Of a DNA stretch of 12,322 nucleotides, positions 7,013 through 12,322 are shown piece by piece. The stretch spans positions 1 through 12,322 of the forward strand of contig JASCIV010000784.1 in assembly GCA_030374735.1 (NCBI GenBank), read 5' to 3'. The notes below the pieces were generated by a model. It saw only the letters and a list, made by a program, of their open reading frames with translations, had not been told where the DNA came from and ran no database searches. The translations under genes and the position numbers were made by a program. Each line of letters opens with the position of its first letter. Position 1 is the stretch's first letter. Origin of the DNA: Gracilaria caudata (taxonomy: Eukaryota; Rhodophyta; Florideophyceae; Gracilariales; Gracilariaceae).

Positions 7013-7961
7013 TCTGGCAAAGATGGGCGATAGTTGATATCTACTCCACGTTTCTCTTACACAACATAACTATACCGTGTACTACGAGTTGGGAGGCCGT
7101 GCACACGCAGAAATATCCTTCGTAGACGCTTCTATGAGAGGCCAGACCATTTACGCCCGTAAAAGTTCACACTTTCCGCATCATCCGACTTTTGTTATCC
7201 ATATATATCTCATTACAGCGGGCAGACGAAATGCCAACCTCGGCATTGTCCACGGCAGCAAGATTTTCGTCTACGAGATTTGCCCATAGTCAGGTAAACG
7301 CCACAAAACTTTCCTTCTCAAACGAACATCAAAAAGGGGGGTTTTCTCGAGAGCTGTACTGTCCATGTTCTCGTGATAAAGATCTGGACAAGTTAAACAA
7401 TTGCTGACGAGGTTGTGCAGGGCTGATTTCAATACATGCAAAGTATCAGCTTCTGAGCGTGAAGACTGCAAAAATAGTGATTCTGATTCATCGAAGGGAG
7501 TCGCACCGCAAGGTTTGTTTGTATACTAACTCGTGTCCAAGACGACATCCGCGAACATGAGAACTTGATCGGATTCTCTGTAATTGCAAGGAGCCTCAAT
7601 GAAAAAAGAAGTTGGGCAGCATGAATCGTGTTCATCGCTCGCCATAACGGGAATCAGATCTTGCATCGCTCGACAAGATGTCCTTCCAAATCTGGACAAG
7701 TATCTCGAAGTAATGCCGGGACAGCTTTTCGCAGTACATTGACCTTGGTTTCCGGCGATACTGTTGTTTGGTTAGTGATTTGCATCAGCTGAAGTTCTTT
7801 TCATACTTTTCCTTCGAAAAGCTGGAGTATCCTTTTCGCCATGTCTACTGATGTCGCTGCGCATTATTACCCTCAGTAATACATGAACCAGGTCCATGGT
7901 ATGACTTAGTGTCGAGCGCACGGGACACAAATATCTCAGATGAGAAAGTGCGTAAAGCAGA
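7013..7961. other. Convergent intergenic spacer between the formin and the APH-family kinase gene
   Basis: Both neighbouring genes end here, so the stretch should hold two 3' UTRs. The short frames in it have no recognisable domain and no consistent coding character. A short TATATATAT-like stretch near 7200 has no evident gene to serve. No terminator, tRNA or mobile element was seen. Confidence 0.45.
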
Positions 7962-9524
7962 TTATAGGAACTGTCCATTTCTTTGCTCGGTTCTCTTTGA
8001 AGACTTGATTGTGTCAAGGGATTCCTGAACAAATTCCGCATATTGCCTAATGCGGGATCCCAATCCATTCCGTTCGCCACAATGAAACTCAGATTCCCTC
8101 AAGAACAAATCCAGCCCAGAGCATTCTCCTATCAACGGGACAAGACGTAGCAACTTCAAGAAATCCTTCTCACTAATCATTGGCTTCCAATACTGCCAGT
8201 ATTCCCGACGCCATCGTTCGATATTCGGTCTGTCTCCTGCAAACAAATCCACGATTACGTCAATGTCAGTAAACGGATGCCCTATGTGCGACAACCCCCA
8301 ATCGAAAAACTGATAACCAAAACCGCCGAGCCTTTGCCGACTTCCGATGTTGTTTTGAGATAGATCACCGTGCACCAGTGTATTTGCGATACCAAACCTG
8401 GAAATCTCTTTACACGCGTCCTTCACCTCCTCCTCTCGATATCGAAGGTCCCGAAGTATCCCTTCGTGCTCTTCGCTGCCCTTCACCGCTTTTTCTAGGC
8501 CTTTGTGGTACAACAGCTTGTGAATATTGGAGAAAAGCCATTCGCTGTCTCGCACCTCAAGGCCCCCGCTTTTCAGTTCATCCAAGTGGTCTAGGGACAA
8601 CAGTTGCATCTTTCTCAACGTATCCAACAAAAGCTTGGCATCTCCCTCCTCTCCTTCAGCGCTTCCCGCGTCGCGCTGCAAAAAAATGCAGTCGTCGTCC
8701 TGCACCGCAATAACCTCTGGCACAATTCTCAATTCGCCGAGTACTCTTGCGATCGTCGCTGTTCTCTTGGCTTCGGCGAATGACGGAATCGCTGTCTTCA
8801 TGTACACATACTCGAGCTCACCGTTTGCAACAGATGCGTATTTTGTTCTTGATAGGTCCAACTCACAGCGCCATACCACGGAATGGTGATGATCCACAAT
8901 CTTCAAAAAAGTGCTGTACAACTCATGGTCATCAATCTCACTGTTCGTCACTTCCTTTATCCAAGTCAGAGTCTTCCTAAACCATCCCATGCGACGCCAA
9001 GGCGGTATCCACACGTCTATCTCTCCATTGATTTGTTTCACAGCGTCCAACACCACTTGGCGTAGATTCAACCCCAGCTCGTGTTCAGTCTCAACCCAAT
9101 TCGCGTGGCTCAGTTCGCTTCTTGACATCCACTTCATCGTTCCGCCCTTTTCAATGCTCTTCTCTGCTTCTGCCCATTCAACCAATACAACTGCAATCAT
9201 CTCGAAAGAGTCCCCCCACAACACATGTTCCCCTTCCTCGCGCGTCACCCACAATTCTCGCACAAATATCACCTTGACGTCAAGCAGAGATTCAATGCAT
9301 TCCTCCAAATTCGCCACGGTAAGCCCTGAATAGTGGAACGAACATGTGGGGAGCACTGGTAGCCGAACAGACCCATCCTGTAAACATTCAACTAGTATAT
9401 GCGTCCTTTCAAACGAAGGAAGCATGAAAAGGAAACGATGGCGGTCTTTTTTGTGACCGGAAACAGTCATTGGCCTCGCATTGAACAATGCTTCGTTGAT
9501 CCCATTTGAAGTGTAGCATTCCAT
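7962..9524 (-). CDS. APH/choline-kinase-like phosphotransferase with an additional N-terminal domain
   Basis: The protein has 520 residues. The C-terminal half carries the kinase motifs: a probable ATP lysine in VYMKTA (K243), the catalytic loop LVHGDLSQNNI (384-393; D387 as base, N392 for metal), and the metal-binding motif FFDWG (D408) in place of DFG or DxD. These residues are intact, so it is probably an active small-molecule kinase; the substrate cannot be read from sequence. A Trp-rich linker (172-190, WIPPWRRMGWF...W) and the following strand pair resemble a group of bacterial and eukaryotic APH proteins that carry an N-terminal extension. Residues about 29-135 look like an alpha/beta domain with a pattern like a Nudix fold, but a proper Nudix box is absent, so that label is tentative. 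The ATG at 9524 has G at +4; Met19 is an alternative start. A bacterial-type relative would allow old horizontal transfer, which is not shown here. Confidence 0.82.
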   Translation of the reverse strand: MECYTSNGINEALFNARPMTVSGHKKDRHRFLFMLPSFERTHILVECLQDGSVRLPVLPTCSFHYSGLTVANLEECIESLLDVKVIFVRELWVTREEGEHVLWGDSFEMIAVVLVEWAEAEKSIEKGGTMKWMSRSELSHANWVETEHELGLNLRQVVLDAVKQINGEIDVWIPPWRRMGWFRKTLTWIKEVTNSEIDDHELYSTFLKIVDHHHSVVWRCELDLSRTKYASVANGELEYVYMKTAIPSFAEAKRTATIARVLGELRIVPEVIAVQDDDCIFLQRDAGSAEGEEGDAKLLLDTLRKMQLLSLDHLDELKSGGLEVRDSEWLFSNIHKLLYHKGLEKAVKGSEEHEGILRDLRYREEEVKDACKEISRFGIANTLVHGDLSQNNIGSRQRLGGFGYQFFDWGLSHIGHPFTDIDVIVDLFAGDRPNIERWRREYWQYWKPMISEKDFLKLLRLVPLIGECSGLDLFLRESEFHCGERNGLGSRIRQYAEFVQESLDTIKSSKRTEQRNGQFL

Positions 9525-11186
9525 GGGATACGTAAGCTTTGTCTACGCGAGTTAGGATTGGAAAGAGAGGCCCGATGGGTGTGCAAAGCATTGTCGGCAA
9601 CGCTTTATCCTCAGTGGATTAATGGCCTCCCCTTTAACAGGCAATGGTAACCCTTCAACACGCGATGGTGAATACGGCGGTAAAGGAAAGGAATACCTTC
9701 AGTTACGACGGTGCCTTCTGAACAATAGTCGCCAACAGACGCATTCGGTCATCGTGAGAAAAAGGAGACAAGCTGCAGATTTATTTCGAAATACGCAACT
9801 CGCCTTACTTGCCCACATGGCATCATTATGACGCACCTGTACGCAGATATGAAGTCATCAAAGTGATTGAGTGGAATGGACCGGAGTGGAGTTTAAAGCA
9901 GTATCGTTGTATCTCCATAACCCTAGGTTGATGGATATACAAGAGTCACCGGTTAAAGTTCCTGCACGACCTTGTACGTTGATCAATCGGGTCTCCAATG
10001 TTCAGCAATTCGACACACAAAGTGCGACGCAATGTCGGACATGGTCCAAGAAATTACGAAGGTACGTATAACATGTAACCCATAGAGAGGTCGCAAGATG
10101 AACCCGAAAAATCAGGATCAGAACTGCCTGTCCGGCCAATCACCAATTCGTTGTAACCTTGTGCGGTAACGCAATAATGTTAGGATGTCGCGACGTGCAT
10201 CTGCTACTCTTCACACAATGGGAGGTTCTTTCCTGCTGCTTACCGTCGGCGTAATATATTTGCTCCCTTCCTTCGTGCATTGTACATGGGAGGATGTTGT
10301 TGTCGCCTACACGGCCGAGTGGAGAGCGAACATTGCCCCGACACATTTTCTCAGTCAAACGGGAGGAAGACTGAAATCGAGACAGTCAGCCCCCATCTAG
10401 GCGTTCACTGAGGACGGCGCACACCCTGGTTCCATGGACTCCGGAAGCATTGTAACTTGCAATACGGAAGGGTGCTTTCTGCAACAGTTTCACTGAAATG
10501 GATCGGTTAGATTTAATGCTTTTCAAAGCTTCTCGACGCATTCAATTCGGCTTACGGTTTAGGCTTTGCCTCTTTAAGTCTCCACGGAGTAGAGAGTAGT
10601 TCTTGAAACGTCAGTATTTGGAAAGACGAAACAGCTTACGAAACTGATGTCAAGGGCAGTTGCGCGATCCGCCCAACCTCGCGTGATCCACTCACCACAG
10701 AGAAGCTGAGATGCACATCGGCACAAAGACGACATACACGACAAAGGCTTTCACAGATACTTGCTCTGCATGGCCCACAGCGAGTGCAAGCAACCAAAGC
10801 TACGAGACAACAGATGGAAACACTAGCGCAGCCTGGCCGGGTTAGGTAATGGCCTTTTTATGAAGCAACGTCCAGTACTACGTATCGCTAGGACGCAGCA
10901 TACCCATGAGCGAGTGAGCATAATGGAGTGAATATGAGAAAGTTAGTTTGAAGGCTTTACATGCAGAGGCGCACCACAAGAAGTGTTGATTCCGTTAGAG
11001 AAGGTGCGAATTGGCTGTAATGATACAATAGACAGAATTATGATGTAAGCTAACGGTGAGATAAACTCAACAAACTAGATTTGAGAGTGGAAAGTGAAGA
11101 TTGTACTACATGTTGGGGTAGGACACCGGACAGCGGTAAGGCCAGGCGTGACAGGACAGATCAGCAAGAAAGCAGGCATTGTGATT
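9525..11186. other. Gene-poor spacer upstream of the APH-family kinase gene
   Basis: In 1.66 kb only short frames occur, none with a recognised domain apart from one weak candidate listed separately. The kinase promoter should lie in the first few hundred bases and the 3' UTR of the BAR-like gene at the far end. No tRNA, clear repeat array or transposon end was noticed. A gene with small exons or a non-coding RNA cannot be excluded by eye. Confidence 0.45.
10218..10400 (+). CDS. Weak candidate small secreted or membrane protein
   Basis: From the second ATG at 10218 (A at -3, G at +4) a 60-residue frame begins with a hydrophobic stretch, GSFLLLTVGVIYLLPSFVHC, that resembles a signal peptide or membrane segment, followed by a polar tail. 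The same frame opens at 10185 with a longer N-terminus. There is no family match, and a hydrophobic stretch can arise by chance in a short frame. It is listed only because it is the one frame in this spacer with protein-like structure. Confidence 0.15.
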   Translation: MGGSFLLLTVGVIYLLPSFVHCTWEDVVVAYTAEWRANIAPTHFLSQTGGRLKSRQSAPI

Positions 11187-11969
11187 TCACGACGAGCCAT
11201 TTTGCGCATCCTCGGCTAGTTTTGCCGGCTGCTCATACAAGGCAGCGGCTCTGGTGTAGGTCTCGGCTTTCGCTTGAGCAACATTGAGCGTCCAATCCGC
11301 CAACTTGGAAGTGCAGTATAAAATGAGCGACCTACATTCTGCTGTTAGGGTTTCACTTGTGGCTCGCCACATGGCAGCCGTGGTTTGAGTAAGAGCCTCA
11401 AAGCCTTCAGCGTCAGGCTGTCTTCTCAGGCGATTCCATTCGCTCTTCTGAGCGAGATATCTCTTTCTGAGAGGGACAATCTTCGCTGTGTAAGCGTCTT
11501 CAAAGGTCCTGGCGAGGTCGACGATAGGCGGAGACACGTCCATGGCGTAGGCCTGCAAACAGGAGGCGGCAGACTGCTGAGACTGTACAAAAGAGAATTG
11601 GGCGGCGAGAGTTTGTTTCGGAACATAGTCGCTGAGAAGATCAGCCAGACGAGAGTCAGGAGCGAGCGAATGGGAGAGTTGCTTCTCCACGCGCGCCAAT
11701 TCCAGTAGAGAGCGCTTATGAGCCTCAGCCTGCGTAGCGAGCTCCGAAATGAGGTTGCGCAAATCGTCGAGCACACAGAGGATGTCGAAGAGCGCGTAGT
11801 CTGCCTCGTAGACCTCCTTGCTGGGTCGCAGGCCGAATTGCTGAATTGACTGCTCAATGGAGCGCTTTGCCTGAGTGAGACGCGGCTGCAGGGCGACGTT
11901 GACGTCGACGGAGGCGCGCTTGACGCGGTCTTGCAGGTCTTTGACCCAGGTGGACGACAACGGATTCAT
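11187..11969 (-). CDS. Helical, BAR-domain-like protein
   Basis: The preferred start at 11969 gives 260 residues. It has the near-ideal eukaryotic context GCCACCATG, whereas the frame stays open upstream to an ATG at 12134 (315 aa), whose extra 55 residues are low complexity and Arg/Ala/Ser-rich. The protein is almost wholly alpha-helical with long amphipathic stretches: WVKDLQDRVKRASVDVN, LFDILCVLDDLRNLISELATQ and FEDAYTAKIVPLRKRYLAQK. Length, helix spacing and the Tyr/Lys-rich third helix resemble BAR-type membrane-curvature proteins, which dimerise into a crescent on lipid bilayers. The last part (TSKLADWTLNVAQAKAETYTRAA) is another helix. No SH3, PH or PX domain is seen, so it would be a BAR-only protein. 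The BAR assignment rests on helical pattern, not on a clear signature motif; another coiled-coil family is possible. Confidence 0.7.
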   Translation of the reverse strand: MNPLSSTWVKDLQDRVKRASVDVNVALQPRLTQAKRSIEQSIQQFGLRPSKEVYEADYALFDILCVLDDLRNLISELATQAEAHKRSLLELARVEKQLSHSLAPDSRLADLLSDYVPKQTLAAQFSFVQSQQSAASCLQAYAMDVSPPIVDLARTFEDAYTAKIVPLRKRYLAQKSEWNRLRRQPDAEGFEALTQTTAAMWRATSETLTAECRSLILYCTSKLADWTLNVAQAKAETYTRAAALYEQPAKLAEDAQNGSS

Positions 11970-12322
11970 GGTGGCGACGGCGACGGCGACGAACGGAGTG
12001 GGCGGAGAAAACTTCTTTTTCTCTACCCTTGTACGAGCGGCGCGCGCAGTGGGAGAGTTTGAGCCAAAGATGGTTGGCAGCGGAGAAAGGTCGCGAAAAG
12101 CATTTTGGATGCTGGCACTCGCCACGCCGGACACGCACGAACGCTGTGCACCGCGGCCACGTGGGGCACGCGTATTTACAGTTTACGAGAGCGTGCGTAT
12201 TCTCACAGCGCCTCTCAGGCGGTGCGCGCACAACTGCGAGATGTCATTCAAGTTACAGTAGACGGATCTATTGGCAGCGGGGACGGGTGAATGGCGCTCC
12301 GCACCCCCGCCCCCCCCTCCCC
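11970..12322. promoter_or_regulatory. Upstream region of the BAR-like gene and C-rich window edge
   Basis: This should hold the promoter and 5' UTR of the minus-strand BAR-like gene. Directly before its start lies a small hexamer repeat. The right edge (12301-12322) is nearly pure C, similar to the C runs near the left edge. Short frames here have no recognisable content. Confidence 0.4.
11973..11990. repeat. (GGCGAC)3 hexamer repeat next to the BAR-like start codon
   Basis: Three perfect GGCGAC units (GTCGCC on the coding strand) lie immediately upstream of the preferred ATG and contribute to its GCCACC context. Read in the longer frame they encode alternating Val-Ala, which looks like translated UTR. 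Confidence 0.75.

Noticed and set aside
9860..9900. GGAAT/GGAGT-rich patch as a satellite repeat
   Set aside because: Only two or three loose copies are present, within chance for this length.
10800..10860. A GGCCGGGTTAGGTAATGGCC-like stretch as a possible tRNA fragment
   Set aside because: No cloverleaf arms or T-loop GTTCRA could be fitted around it.

Overview
The window looks like nuclear DNA from an intron-poor eukaryote. It holds a formin with an FH2 domain, a WD40/coiled-coil protein, a BED-type zinc finger and a probable BAR-like protein. Every supported gene is one uninterrupted reading frame, and genes lie on both strands with long spacers and no operon layout. Several preferred start codons have a reasonable eukaryotic context. 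A compact algal genome such as a red alga would fit, but nothing in the sequence fixes the species.

Layout. (1) Bases 1-1978, minus strand: a 3'-incomplete gene of at least 659 codons that runs off the left edge. It encodes a BED zinc finger, a basic nuclear-localisation-like stretch, a threonine-deaminase (IlvA)-like fold whose PLP-binding motifs are all replaced, and an ACT-like regulatory tail. (2) Bases 1979-2331: a divergent promoter region. (3) Bases 2332-3927, plus strand: a WD40 propeller protein with a C-terminal coiled coil; an in-frame upstream start at 2185 is possible. (4) Bases 3928-5020: a spacer holding the probable formin promoter and 5' UTR. (5) Bases 5021-7012, plus strand: a formin with a glycine-rich region where a proline-rich FH1 would normally be. 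(6) Bases 7013-7961: a convergent spacer. (7) Bases 7962-9524, minus strand: an APH-family phosphotransferase with intact catalytic motifs and an extra N-terminal domain. (8) Bases 9525-11186: a gene-poor spacer with one weak small ORF. (9) Bases 11187-11969, minus strand: a helical, BAR-like protein. (10) Bases 11970-12322: its upstream region and a C-rich edge.

The genes do not form an obvious pathway. The formin and the BAR-like protein both suggest cytoskeleton or membrane roles, but they are far apart and need not be linked. The most notable item is the left-edge gene. Its architecture suggests that a metabolic enzyme fold and its amino-acid-sensing region were recruited into a nuclear, possibly DNA-binding, protein that can no longer catalyse the original reaction.
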